NCBI GenBank assembly: GCA_023375785.1
Contig: SZWC01000530.1
Location: 104,014-168,013 of the forward strand
DNA length: 64,000 bases
Source: Penium margaritaceum
Taxonomy: Eukaryota > Streptophyta > Zygnematophyceae > Desmidiales > Peniaceae
Direction of reading: 5' to 3'
The stretch's first letter is position 1. Each line of letters opens with the position of its first letter. A program made the position numbers and the translations under genes. The notes beneath the pieces were generated by a model, which searched no databases, was not told the origin of the DNA, and was given only the letters and a program-made list of their open reading frames with translations. Positions 11,385-22,515 of this stretch are shown here, one piece after another.

Positions 11385-11870
11385 CTAGCGAAAGAGGACA
11401 GGGCTACTGGCTCGGAGGGACCAGCGGATATGGACAGGGCTGCTGATCCGGAGGGACCAGCGGACATGGACGAGGCAACCGACCCGGAGGGACCAGCGGA
11501 TGCGGATGGGGCTGTTGGCCCGGAGGGACCAGTGGACGTGAACATGGCTACCGGCTTGGAGGGACCAGCGGGCATGGACGGGGCTGCTGTCCAGAGGGAC
11601 CAACGTACGTGGACGGGGCTGTTGGCCCGGAGGGACTAGCGAACGCGGACGGGACTGCCGGCACGGAGGGACCAACGGACGCGGACAGGGTTGCTTGCCT
11701 GGAGGGACTAGCGGACGCGGGCCGGGCTGCGGGCCCGAAGGGACCTGTGGATGCGGATGGAGCTGCAGGTTTGAAGGGACCAGTGGATGCTACCGGGGAT
11801 ACCGGCCTAGAGGTGCCTATAGTTGTAGGCGGGGTTACCAACCCGAGGGAGCCAACGAGTGCAGGCGGTG
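11385..11870. repeat. 36-bp coding-type minisatellite inside E1
   Basis: About thirteen imperfect direct copies of a 36-bp (12-codon) unit, with the core GGAGGGACCAGCGGA in most copies, fill the linker between integrase and reverse transcriptase of E1. Because 36 is a multiple of three, the array stays open in several frames: Pro/Ser/Gly/Ala-rich on the minus strand and a collagen-like Gly-Pro-Glu-Gly-Pro pattern on the plus strand. The minus-strand frame belongs to the fossil pol; the plus-strand frame is a shadow. Confidence 0.85.
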
Positions 11871-11879
11871 TGTCGGGAG

Positions 11880-12990
11880 GAAGCGAGAGGACGGAGGACG
11901 GACTCTCCACTCATCCACGCAATGGGAGGGACACGGATGAGCCGGAGGGAACGAGGTCACGAGGAAATAACTCCTTGAAGAAGAGAGCATTGAGTGACTC
12001 GATGATGCAGTGCCAAGAGACATCCCAAAAACACGAAGGTTTGGATTGATGTGAGACACCAAGGAAGGTAGAGGGACGCCCGCAGGGGCCGAGCTTGCCG
12101 CCCTGCTACGGGACGGGGAACCACAAAATGGCCACACAGCCCCAGACACAAACCGGGCAGAGGTCAGCCCGCTCACTGCACCAATGCTGGTCCGACGTGG
12201 ACTGGCGGGGAAGGACAGTCCGTGCGGAATCTGGTTCCAGAACCAAGTCATGTAGGTCATAGCCTCGAAGTAGAAGCCAGCGGAGATACCAGACTCGACC
12301 AGCATGGTGCGGAAGGCATCGGCCATGGTGAGGTTCCACCGCTCGGAGACGCCATTCAGGGCTGGCATGTAAGGCGCCGACGTCTCATGATGGGTGCGAC
12401 GGGAGGCGAGGATGGTCGTGGTCTCCCCCATAAAGTCGCCACAGTGATCTAAGCGAAATTTGCAAAGAGGGCGATCACTTTCGCGCTCTGCACGGACAAG
12501 CCAGTCCGAAATGGTGAGAACGACATTGCTCTTCTGCCAAAGGCAAAAGACCCAGCGGTAGCGAGAGTAGTCATCGGTGAGGATGAGGACATAGCATCTG
12601 TGATTCCCTACAGACTCCATGGGAAGGGGACCCATGACATGTGAGTGGACCAAGTCCAGAGGGGCGGACGCATGAGAGGAGGACAGAGGGCAAGTGGACC
12701 GATACATCTTCCCCAGAGTGTAATCAATGCATTCAATGGGACATGACCAGAGAAAAGAGGCTGGGTCAAGGCCCTTGGCTGGCTGGGTGCGGAGCATGCT
12801 GTCGATGACAGTAGAGTGGACGTGGTAGAGGCGCCACTTTTGGAGGTGTGTGTGTTGCAAAGAGAGCATGCTGGTGACAAACACATAGCCAATGTCGGCA
12901 AACGGGGAGGGGACGGAGGGAAGGGAGGATAGATGAGTGACGTGCCACAGGTTGCCACGGGTGGTGGCATGGAGGACAACACGACCGGAA
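11880..12990 (-). pseudogene. E1 integrase with pre-integrase domain (Copia)
   Basis: On the minus strand the zinc-binding pre-integrase part lies at about 12700-12990. The catalytic core follows with DLVHSHVMGPLP (first Asp block), YVLILTDDYSRYRWVF, then the FRLDHCGDFMG block and APYMPALNGVSERWN, which stand for the second Asp and catalytic Glu regions of Copia integrase. A long frame of about 400 codons covers most of it. Fossil. Confidence 0.85.
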
Positions 12991-12999
12991 GGATGCAAT

Positions 13000-14880
13000 G
13001 AAACAGCGCCAACGCCATATGAGTGTAATATGTCCATGATTTATGCGGTCAAGGATGGTGATGGACAGAAGGCTGAGCTCAAGACCGGGGACGAAGAGGA
13101 CATCGATCACAAAGATATCTCTAGTGGGATCACGGAAATGAATGACATTGACAGCGCGGATAGGGAGCACTTGTCCAGACCCCATTGAGACACAAGAGAC
13201 ATCGCCAATGTGAACAAGTACATTGCAGACCTCATAAGTGGCTATCATGTGATGCGTGGCTATGGAGTCAATGATCCAGGTTACGGCAACTTCCTAGTCT
13301 GGTGTCGGCAGGTCGCTAATAGTCACAAGGCAGCAGGCAAGAGACGCGGACACGGTAGAAGGTTGCGTGAACCGAGAATTACAGTCATCAAGCCATGCGA
13401 TGTTGTCACAGAGATGGCCATGAGAGGAGGGCATGGGAGATGACGGGACGGACGAGAAAGTAGGACTCCACCGCAGCTCAGTCTCAGTCAGGTAGGGCAT
13501 GGCAGGGGAACATGAGGTGATGCAACTCGCACTTCCCTAGGAGGAGGGCGAGGCAGGCCGAGCAAGAGCGCGATGAACTACTCCAACTGGTACTCACACA
13601 TGAAAGTCTCGGGGTTGTAGACCTTTTGTGGTGTGGCAGTGCCGAAGTCTAGAAGGGAGAAAGGCTATGCCATTGACAAAAGGGGATGCGCCGACGGCTG
13701 CGGATGGTGCTACGGCAGGGCCGGTGATGGCGGAACCAGTCTGGCTGTCAAGGGAGTGGAGCTGCTAGATATGATGGAGACATCAAGGGTGGAGATAGCC
13801 ACGACAGCAGCGGCAAGACGGTGCTCAAGCTGGCAATACATGGTGGCGATGATGCACGCCTCGTCTGTCGGAAGCGGGTACGTGTACCACCCGTGTCCTG
13901 GCTGGCCACAGTTGTGGCAGACCTAGCCGCCACCACAGGACCCGGTTTGCTCCTACTGCTAGACCATGCCCTTTTTAGCCCTTGCGCTTCTACTTTCCTG
14001 ACAATGAGGATTTGGCGGACACAGCTACTACGGGGGCAATGACAGCCATGGAGGCGACGGCAGGGGTTGGGAGGGCCTCTATGCGCTAGATGTGCCACTC
14101 TCGACAAACCTCCTCAATCTTAGGGAACAACTCGTCTGCCTTGGGCATGAGGGTGTCCTGCGCTGCCATTGTGGTGAGGATGTCCTAGGAGTAGTGCACG
14201 AAGACGTCAACAAAGGTGTCGGTGGCTACGCGCTTGATTGTCAGGAGCGCGACGAGAGGGATTGGATTAGCGTCGTCTAGGCGGCAGAGGATGTCCTCCG
14301 CCCGCTGCCAGTAGGAGGTGACTGATTCTTTCTCCTCCATGTGTAGAGAGTTGAACTCTTAGAGCAGGCAGCTGGTCTCGACTTTGCTAGAGAGGCGATG
14401 CAGGTGTGTGAGGACGTTCCACGTGGGTATGGGATTTGGAGTCCTGCAGGTGGCGAAGTTGCCAAGGAAGCTGATGGCAAGGCGTGCTGCTGGAGGGGCG
14501 ACAGGGACGAGGGCATGTACGACGCAACCACCATCATACAACCAGTCCGCTTGGATGGTGTTGTATGGGACAACGTTGTACGGCCACAAGCCCTTGCCCT
14601 GTGCCCATATGCGGAAGCTCAGCTCCCAAGTCCGGAGCTGTTCGCTGGCTTGGAGCGGTAGGGGCAGGGACTCAAAGTCCTTTGGCCTACGACCGGCACC
14701 CAGAGTGGGGCCAAGGACTGAGGCCATTGTCCACCATTGGTGCTGGGTCTGCTTCTATGCCAAGTAGTGCGTGGCAGCAAAGATAGCGGGATTAGCATGC
14801 CCAGGGGGAAGGAAGGGCAACGGGGCGCTACCATGGCTGTGTGGTGTCATCGGCTACAGTGCTACAAGCTGCTCCATCAA
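13000..14880 (-). pseudogene. E1 protease and gag with zinc knuckle (Copia)
   Basis: At about 13000-13260 the minus strand shows the Copia protease tail (VNVIHFRDPTRDIFVIDVLF then VPGLELSLLSI), which matches the family's conserved LxDVLYVPGLxxNLLSV. At about 13880-13930 VCHNCGQPGHGW gives a zinc knuckle. At about 14360-14770 a gag-like segment with LRTWELSFRIW and the poly-Leu/Ser blocks of Copia capsid follows. Fossil; broken. Confidence 0.7.
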
Positions 14881-14939
14881 TGCCACAAGCTACTGGCAAA
14901 TGGCAACCAGGGGGTCTAACAAGCCAGCGGGACTGGTGA

Positions 14940-15860
14940 CAAAGCGTGTGGGTTGCTGCTTTTGCTGCTGGTGCTGGTGCTGCTGCTGTTGTAGCGGTGG
15001 TGGCAGCTGCTGTTACTATTGCAGTTGCATCTGTTGCTACAACTGTTGCTACTACGACTACTACTACTGCTACTACTACTGTTGTAGCAGTTGTGGAGGC
15101 TATTATTGTTGTAGCGGCTGCTGCTTCTGTTGTTATGGCTACTGTTGTTGTACCGGCGGTTGCTACTGTTACAGGAGCGGCTGTTGTTGTTGCTGCTATT
15201 GCAGCTGTTGCTGTTGCTACTGTTGCAGCTGCTGCAGCTACTACAGGAAGGAGGAGACAATGGGTCTTCCAACAGAGAAGGACCCCTCCTCATCGTGGCT
15301 TTGAGTCATGGCCCTTTTTTCCATTTATTTTTCTCCTTTGTTTTTTTCCTTATTGGTGACATCAACAGTGACTTCAATATTGACGTTGGTTCGATACTGC
15401 TGACATCAACAATGATTTGATGTTGTTGAATTTAGTAGCAGGCTGCTTCTGTCCGTACGGCTCCTCCGCTCTTGCTTCTCTTGCGGCTGCAACTACTGCG
15501 GCTGTTGTGGCTGCTACGGCTATTGCGGCTTGTTGGGGCTGTTGCGACTGCTACGACTGCTACAGTTGCTGCAAATTTTTTTCTGCCACGGCTACTGCGG
15601 CTGCTATATTTGTGACTGTTGCGGTTGTTGCGGCTACTGCGGTGGTTGCTACAATAGCCGCGGCTGCACTGCTGCTGCTACTGTGGCTGTAGCTTTGTTG
15701 TAGTAGCATCTGCTGCTTTAGCTGCTACAGCTCTACTATAGCAGTAGCTGCTACTACGGCTGCTCAGGCTGCTACGGCAACCATGGCTGCGCTGCTACTG
15801 CTGCCACAGCTGCTGTAGTGCTAGATGCTACTACTGCCATGGTAGCAGCAGCAAGTGAAG
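14940..15860. repeat. TGC/TAC triplet-rich tract in the E1 leader
   Basis: Two blocks (about 14945-15250 and 15470-15850) are built of CTG, TAC, TGT and GCT triplets with many substitutions. They read open in several frames as Cys/Tyr, Ala/Val/Thr or Ser/Asn runs, which reflects the repeat. The tract lies between gag and the 5' LTR of E1. I do not treat any of these frames as a gene. Confidence 0.8.
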
Positions 15861-15928
15861 GAGGGAAGGTGGGAGGGCAGGAAGCTTTCCTTGCCTAGCA
15901 CCGTTGTCGTGTGCATCGGTGCCGTCGA

Positions 15929-16690
15929 TGTCCCACACTCATTGCTTTCCACTGCTGCCCCCAACGACTACTCTGAGGTTTGTGAGAGGAGAACTAAGCG
16001 CTGAGGAGTTAGCGCAAGAGAAGGCGGATAGAACTGAGAATGAATGAGTTAGTAACTGAAAGAATCATCACAGAATGAGGCCTAGCAGGGCTCTGTAGAG
16101 CTTGTTACTCAGTTTCGTAGCCAATCAAGAAATTATGTATTGTCTGGCAAGCTGAGTTTTCTCCGTGAGCCCTGCCAGACAGCCGATAGCCCCAAACCCG
16201 GGCGTCGTCCGTTTTTCCTCAAAACTTGACCATACCAAAACACCCACAATGTGAATGGAGTCGTGCGGTCAGACTCATCAGAAAAAAGAGCAGCAAGGAG
16301 TTAAGACTCCCCAAACCCAGGCAACGCCTAGGCCAGAATCACCCCAACCACAACTGTGTCAAAAAAATCTGAAACTCGGATTGTAGACAACACATGATGC
16401 TAAGAGTGCAACGGTGTGGTCAGATCTGGCATAGGACGTGCGCAGGCAGCATCTGTAGAGGCAGTGACCACTAGCGGAGTGACTGCTGTGAAGGTCCATC
16501 GATGGAGCTGGGCACGTCATGTGCCAGAGGGAAGAGGTTACAGCAATACACGTGTAGACCTCAGCGTGTGTCAGCTCCACCGGATGACGCTATAGCAGCG
16601 TCCCATCTCATCGTCAATCATCTGCACCCCAATGAGCACAAGTCGTGAGGACACAACAGAGCACAATGAGAGGTGCGCAAAAACCAACAG
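15929..16690 (-). repeat. E1 5' LTR (right copy)
   Basis: Partner of 1999-2722 with shared blocks in the same order, diverged by about a fifth to a quarter by eye. On the minus strand it begins TGTTGGTTTTTGCGCACC and ends in GGGACA, giving proper TG...CA termini. Confidence 0.8.
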
Positions 16691-17055
16691 AGGGAGAAAC
16701 ATCCCTACCACGTAAGTTCTCTCTAGTATCTCGATAGTGCTTGAGTCCTCTTACATGGAATACTGGGTGAAATTGCAAAGTGTCGGGGATTTTGAGTCAC
16801 ACGACTAGGGAATTTGCATGCGTTTGATCTCAAACAGTCCCAACCATCACGATTCAAGCTTCCAAGAGTCGGCTCCGTGGAGTTTTATCTTTGCGAAACG
16901 GAGGAGATTTTTTTTGCCTGCAACGAACACGTTGTCACTGCGATGTCGGTCAGCTTCTCGTTTCATTGTTGCTTGTGTCTTTGCAAGTGGTTCTTCCCAG
17001 ATTGTACAGAATTTGCGACGTTAGACATCAACCGCAAGAATATTGCTCTGGCTGT
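16691..17055. other. Short unassigned stretch between E1 and E3
   Basis: No LTR, domain or RNA gene was recognised here. The plus-strand open frames of 68-81 codons have no family resemblance. It separates the outer LTR of E1 from the truncated integrase end of E3. Confidence 0.5.
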
Positions 17056-17900
17056 TTAGTCTAGTTGGTGTGGCGGGATGTTTTCCATATACCACTCCAA
17101 ATAGAGTTTTACCCATTGAGGTGGAAATTTTTGAAGTGTATGCGATTTTGGCGTTCGGGAATTTTTGTGCCCAATCCGTCCCGTGAGGTTTGCATAATGT
17201 TTGTAGAAGTTCCGAGCGTCCCGAGAGTCCCGAGCGTCTGATTGGTCCGCTCGGTTTGGCCGTCCGTTTGAGGGTGGAACGCTGTTAAAAGTTAGATCAG
17301 ACTGCCTTAGCGAATCAAAAGTTTGCGCAAAAAACGGCTGGTAAAATGATTTCTTTGTCACTTGTGATGGTTCTTGGCACATTGTGTAAGCATCTGATGT
17401 TGTTTTGAAACAGCCAAGCTGTTCCTTTGTCGGTGACAATGGTCATCATCGGAATAAAGTGAGAAATTTTTAAAAACGTTGGGGCAACCACAAGGATTGT
17501 GTCATATCCCTCCGGTGTGACTGGTAATCTCGTAACGAAGTGCATGGAGATGTCGGTCCACGGTTCCGTCGGAATGGGGAGCGGCTGCAAAAATCTGGGT
17601 GGTCTCGTGCGACGGGAATTTTTTTGCCGGCACATGTTGTAAGATTTGTAGAAGCTGGCCACGTCAGATTGCATCTTGTCCCACCAAGAGTATTTCTCCA
17701 GCTTCTTCAGCGTCTTGTCTTCTCCGAAATGCCTGTCTGGACCGGTGTCGTGGCATTCTTCCAGCAGCATGTGGCGGAGTTCATCGTTCAGGGGAATGAC
17801 CACGTGGCGAGTGAATCGTTGCTGCCAATAGGGTGTGTTGTACCAGAATGTCACCCTGTCATATCCGCCATGCTGGTCGTAACCTCGTGTGAACAAGTAC
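17056..17900 (-). pseudogene. E3 integrase
   Basis: The minus-strand translation shows the N-terminal zinc domain (LEECHDTGPDRHFGEDKTLK then CRQKNSRRTRPP), then FLQPLPIPTEPWTDISMHFV with the first catalytic Asp, and DTILVVAPTFLKISHFIP. Further along, a stretch like NSVPPSNGRPNRADQ corresponds to the FHPQTDGQTERTNQ block around the catalytic Glu. Matches end near 17056. Fossil; broken. Confidence 0.8.
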
Positions 17901-17929
17901 TCAAGATACGGATCTTGCTATGGCTGTAA

Positions 17930-19180
17930 CGTTGCCGCCTTAGTCATCAGATCTGGGTGGTGGTTGAGCGCTTCTGTTGGGTTGGTTTTTCCTGGCCGGT
18001 AGTCAATATCATAGTCAAACCCGGTTTCTAGGAACTCAATCCAGTGGCTTTGACGTCGACTAAGGTTTGGTTGCATCTTTAAATCTTTCAGCGCAGGATG
18101 GTCAGTGTGTACAATGTATCGGAAACATTCAAGGTAGCATTACCAAGTCTTAAATGCATGTACGCTAGCATCTCATTCTCGTGTACAGCGTAGTTGAGTT
18201 CCGGTCCCCGCAGCTTTTGTGTCATGTATGCGACTGGTTGCTCACTGTTTCCATGATCTTGCCGGAGGACCATGCCGATGGCTCGATCTCAGGCGTCCGT
18301 AGCCATGACGTAGTCAACCGTTGGATCAGCTAATTGTAGGGTTGGCTCCAAGGTCGGAGCGATACAGGAAGCATTGAACACTTCTTGTTCGTTGTCTCCC
18401 TCACCACCACTCATTTTATTTTTGAGTAAGATCAAAGAGAGGCGCTGACACTCAAGTGTAATTCTGTAAAAAATGCCGGCAGTAATTGCAGAAGCCAAGA
18501 ACAACTTGAAAATCTCACACGTTGGTCGGCATCGGCCAATCAACAACTGCTCCCACTTTTCTCGGATCGATGGTGATCCGTCCGCCATTGATGAATTGAC
18601 CCAAAAACTTGAACGAGCAGTGACCAAGGTTGCACTTTAAGAGCTTTCCAAAAATAATCTCTCTTTGTAAAATTTGGCAAACTTTTGTAGATGTCCGTTG
18701 TGATCCTCTGGGACGCGGCTGTACATCAAGATGTCGTCGAGGTATACCACAACAAATTTGTCAAGGTTTGGGTGGTTATTGTTCTTTGTTACCGCCATAA
18801 ACATTGCCAGAGAATTTGTAAGTCTAAACGGCATGACCGTGAACTCGAAATGCCCGTAGCGTGTTCGTAATGCCTTCTTCCCAATGTTGGTGTCTGCCAT
18901 GCGGATCTGGTGATAACCACTGCCTAGATCGATTTTGGTGAAATATGATCCCCTTGGTGTTAGTAAAAATTTTTGTTTGCTCGGAGAAGAGGGTAGCGTT
19001 CTTGATGGTAGTGTCTTTCAACGCCCAATCTTCCAAGCACATCTGCACTTGGCCGGTTTTCCTTTTCACTAATAATAATGGTACGACGTATGGTGACGCG
19101 GATGGGCGGATGAACCCTTGACCGAGTACCTTGGTGAGTTGCTTTTTTAGCTTGGTCAGCTTGTGATCGCTCATCTGAGA
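17930..19180 (-). pseudogene. E3 reverse transcriptase and RNase H
   Basis: Reverse transcriptase blocks on the minus strand: LTKVLGQGFIRPSASPYVVP, then TRYGHFEFTVMPFRLTNSLA, then FVVVYLDDILMYSR, the catalytic YLDD loop at about 18720-18760. RNase H pieces (QPVAYMTQKLRGPELNYAVHENE) lie at about 18160-18260. These are standard Gypsy landmarks. Fossil; broken. Confidence 0.85.
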
Positions 19181-19189
19181 GGCCCCTCA

Positions 19190-19910
19190 ATCTGTGGGTG
19201 GGTTACCCGGTTTTGGTTTGATGTGATGGTTGATTTCGTGTTGAGGCGATAGGGTTTTTTGGAGTTTGTCGGGGAAGATGTCTGCAAACTCTTGAATGAG
19301 AGGTGCAAACTCTTCAGGTACCATCGCAAACTTTGTTGATGCCAACGAGGCCGATGAGGCTGATGAGTCAGCTGCTGCCACTTTTGCTTCCTCCATTGGC
19401 TTGAAATGTACGAGCCAAGTACAAGCCCCTTGTTGTATGCAATACTTGGCCACGTATCGGCTGTACAGGTTGTCGCTTCTTGGTAACCCCGACTTCCTCT
19501 GTTGCTTCCACCTCTGCTGCTTCCCCTGTCGTCTTCCGTCCCACACGCAAAAATTATCACTTGGCGCCCATGATTTCCATGTAGACGTCACCACTGTTCT
19601 AGTCAACCTCCAGATTGTGCCGGTATAGGAAATCTCGTTTGAGGATGATTTTTTTGTCACAAAGTGGACATGACCTCCAGACCGTTACATCCCGCAGATA
19701 TCCCACTTGTAGTCGTAGTGGTTCTTGGAGTCTCTGTATTTGCAATCTTCCGTCGATGGGTTTTCCTACAAATGCTCTTGATTTTGTCTGCAAATCCAGT
19801 TTGTGAACCATGTCGTTGCTTACAAAACTAAGAGAAGCTCCTCCATCCATTAGTGACCGTAACGTTATGCGACTCTTGCAACCTCGGGGTTGCACTTCTA
19901 GCAATATCGC
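19190..19910 (-). pseudogene. E3 aspartic protease region
   Basis: The segment RSLMDGGASLSFVSNDMVHK at about 19800-19860 is the aspartic protease active-site block, followed by IILKRDFLYRHNLEVD near 19600-19640, the usual protease end motif. A linker then leads into the polymerase. Fossil. Confidence 0.75.
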
Positions 19911-19919
19911 TGCTAGTAC

Positions 19920-21810
19920 TGGGTCGTCCTCGTACCCCTCCTCAAAACTTTGTGATCTCGGAAACCCTCTACGCTATTGTAGGCCATTTAGATGGACGAT
20001 CATTTGGCGCAGATCACTCCTCCCGGACAAGTTTCGTGCCTTTCACTCTTTCCCTTGGCCATTTCCCGACTCATTTTTCTCCAACCTCCCCCCCATTTTT
20101 GCCTGCTGCTTGATTCAACAGTTGCAAGCAATATGCTCAACTTTTCTTTGGCTGTAGTAAGTGTGCGTGTCTCTCTAGTCGACGGCGTCTACTTCCACCA
20201 GAGTCAAGGAGTCCCCAGACTGCCTTTGCCAGCCATAGGATTCCTAGATCTGAGCATTGTAGTTGTTGCTTTTGATCCTCTGTGCTGTTGCAATCATTCA
20301 CGGTAAGTCGTTCTAGATGCCAAAAATGGCGATTGTGCACCAGATGTCTTGCTTGAGGCCGTTGTAGTGAAAACAGAGCTCGTCAGAGGCGATGTCTGCA
20401 CCAGTGATGATCTTGTGGAATCCCTGCGTGTACTCTGCTACACAAGACTACTGACCGAGACATTGGAGCTTGTACACAGCATTGGACTTATTCTTCAGGA
20501 ATTTAGGGTGCCAGCAAATGACAAAAATAGGTTTCTAAATAAAAATCATCTGGCATGACAGCTGCATAGTGAATGTTTCACAGGGTCCAACACACTTTAC
20601 AGAACTCAATTTGGCGTCCGTTTGAGTGAGATATGGATTTAAAAAATATGGAGATCATGGGCCGAGATCAAGTGATGACTTGCTTACTTTCAGCTCAAAA
20701 GGCAGCATTATTATTGACCAAGACGGCTGAGAGCGACATTCAAGGAGAAAAGCCGGCTAGAGGACCTCCAGGAGACTTTAAGGAAGGAACATTCCATGAT
20801 TATTGGCCGTACAGGTTGTGTGAGACATAATTGTCATGTGCAACAATGTGACTACCGCTCATCCCGCTAGGCTAGGAGACTGTGCTAGAGGATCAACTTA
20901 GACAGAGTGTATCTCAGTGCTCCCTTGGCCAAATCAGGCACATAAGGGCTTGTTAGAACGCTGTGATTATTTAGTTTCTCACTCAAGAGTCGATTCAGAC
21001 ATTTGTATTTTCTGCAGACCTACATTTCCTTCTGTAATTTCTGTCTGTGCAACCTGTAACTCCCTCTTACAAACAGTTGCTCCTGCCTAGCCGGATCTTG
21101 GTGAGCCTTATCACCTCCCTGAGGGCTGCCCCAGTTTTTGTCACCAGGGATATAATGCCTTCGGTCGGTGATATGGGACAGATGCCGTTGGCCATTGATG
21201 AGGCCCCGCCAGTCTCCTGCTGCTGTTGGATGAACTTCAGATCAGACCACCAACTTAGTGTCATGGCACACAAAAACGCGGCCGTGAGGTCAATCTTCTT
21301 TTGATCGTCGTTGACCCCAGCAGAAATGAAGTACACCGCCAGACTAGTCAGCCATATTCAAAAGGTCGGTCCCTTGGAATGTGTAGGATCGAACGGTTCT
21401 GGTGGGGCCATACGAATTCTAGGTTCGCTCGAAAGTTGGGTGTTTCTCTCGATGAGCACCACCTCCTGTGCAGTTGCGTTGCAAAGAGCCTCCATCGCGA
21501 AGTTGAGTTGTTGTAGCAGATGGCTATTGATCCCGTTGACCATGAAGATACGGTTTGCCAATTCCTCATTAATCCACGCCTGTCGTCCGTTGTCACCTGT
21601 TGTTCCTACTGTAGACATTGAGGCTGTCGGTAGGGACGGCTGGTTTACCACCATCGGGTCCGTGACCGGGTTGGTCGTGGGAGCCGTAGGGGTTGATCCA
21701 GCTGCCACATAGCCTGCCACGCCAGCGTTTGCTGTGGCTTCAAGGTTTACGTGCAGACACATTCTGCTCCTCCATTGCCGAAGTCGTCGCTGAAGACTCA
21801 CTGCTGGTCT
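19920..21810 (-). pseudogene. E3 gag region
   Basis: The right part (about 21360-21800) has a helix-rich stretch ending in RMAPPEPFDPTHSKGP, the start motif of Gypsy capsid. Next, about 21070-21340 contains ISAGVNDDQKKIDLTAAFL and MTLSWWSDL, which match capsid helices. A nucleocapsid-like Cys/His stretch lies near 20110-20180. The 20550-21050 part is too decayed to assign. Fossil; broken. Confidence 0.65.
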
Positions 21811-21944
21811 TCTGGTGCGCTCGCTCGCTTCACGTCGTAGTCACGAAGTCTGCAAAGTCTTGACATGCGAGATGCATTGACAGCTTGTGCAAGGTAGTCC
21901 TCCAGATGGGTAAATTAGTCAGATGCCTCTCCAATACCACTACA

Positions 21945-21955
21945 CTCTGATACCA
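21945..21955 (-). promoter_or_regulatory. E3 primer-binding site (initiator tRNA-Met type)
   Basis: On the minus strand this reads TGGTATCAGAG, the exact complement of the 3' end of plant-type initiator tRNA-Met and the commonest primer site in plant Gypsy and Copia elements. Its position fixes the inner edge of the 5' LTR. Confidence 0.85.
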
Positions 21956-21956
21956 A

Positions 21957-22515
21957 GCATTATGCGGAACAGAGCGTTAATGGTGAACAGGTAGAAGCTG
22001 TGAGGTAGAACAAGTTTGAGAATTTGGGACAATTGAGCAATTTATAGTTAGCATTAAGTGTACTTCGATGACAAGCGTCAAAATGATCAAACACACACTC
22101 ACACAAGTGTCAAGTTACAAATGGGACGTAGTCAAGGTCATTGGGTCGATCGTCAAGCGACATGTGTGGATTTGCGTCATGAGTGGTCGGATCGAGAAGC
22201 TCCTCTGAGGAATCGGGGGGCTTCGAAGATCAACGGCAAAGATGCGAGATGCATCTTTATCAATCTTGATACATCTTGATGAGTCGAGATTTTGACCAAA
22301 AGGCTGTGACACCTCTGTCCTTGATTCTCCTCCAAGGTGGTCAAAGTTTTCAGAAAGTGGAAGAATACTCGCTGGAGAACAAAGGCAGTTGGCTGGATTG
22401 CCCTCGGCCGGTGGGGTGAAAATCGGGGTCTCAACACGCGGTGGGCTATTTGTATAATAACATAAATTCCAATTTGGAACAATTATGGACTTGTGTAAGT
22501 CTGGTACGTAACACA
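21957..22515 (-). repeat. E3 5' LTR (probable)
   Basis: The block lies directly upstream of the primer-binding site in element orientation and can begin with TGTGTTACG at 22515. No second copy was found, so the outer edge rests only on the TG start and is uncertain. Confidence 0.5.

Larger units (their letters stand above)
1999..16690 (-). mobile_element. E1: old Ty1/Copia retrotransposon, interrupted by E2
   Basis: Two diverged direct repeats (1999-2722 and 15929-16690) flank Copia-type pol segments that read on the minus strand in Copia order: gag with zinc knuckle, protease, integrase, reverse transcriptase, RNase H. Both LTRs start on the minus strand with TGTTGG or TGATGG and end with GGACA-like sequence. 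A Gypsy element (E2) sits inside the RNase H region, so the element spans about 14.7 kb of which about 8 kb is its own. The LTRs are only roughly 75-80 % alike by eye, making this the oldest of the six elements. It is broken, with well over ten breaks. No target duplication is visible at the outer edges. Confidence 0.85.
17056..22515 (-). mobile_element. E3: Ty3/Gypsy retrotransposon lacking a visible 3' LTR
   Basis: Minus-strand gag, protease, reverse transcriptase, RNase H and integrase segments lie in Gypsy order from right to left. The element keeps a 5' LTR-like block (about 21957-22515) and a primer site, but nothing matching that block occurs left of the integrase, so the 3' part is missing or too diverged to see. 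It is broken, with more than ten breaks, and looks old. The capsid start motif PEPFDPT resembles that of E2, so the two may be related lineages. Confidence 0.8.

Noticed and set aside
11609-12049. Plus-strand collagen-like frame of 146 codons
   Set aside because: It is the reverse shadow of a 36-bp minisatellite in the E1 pol region; any repeat with a multiple-of-three period stays open in several frames.
14771-15692. Long Cys/Tyr, Ala/Val/Thr and Leu-rich frames
   Set aside because: Product of the triplet-rich tract; frames open on both strands with extreme composition.
1994-16695. Target-site duplication of E1
   Set aside because: The bases outside the two LTRs (TTTTT on the left, GAGGG on the right) do not match; age or edge error may explain it, so none is claimed.
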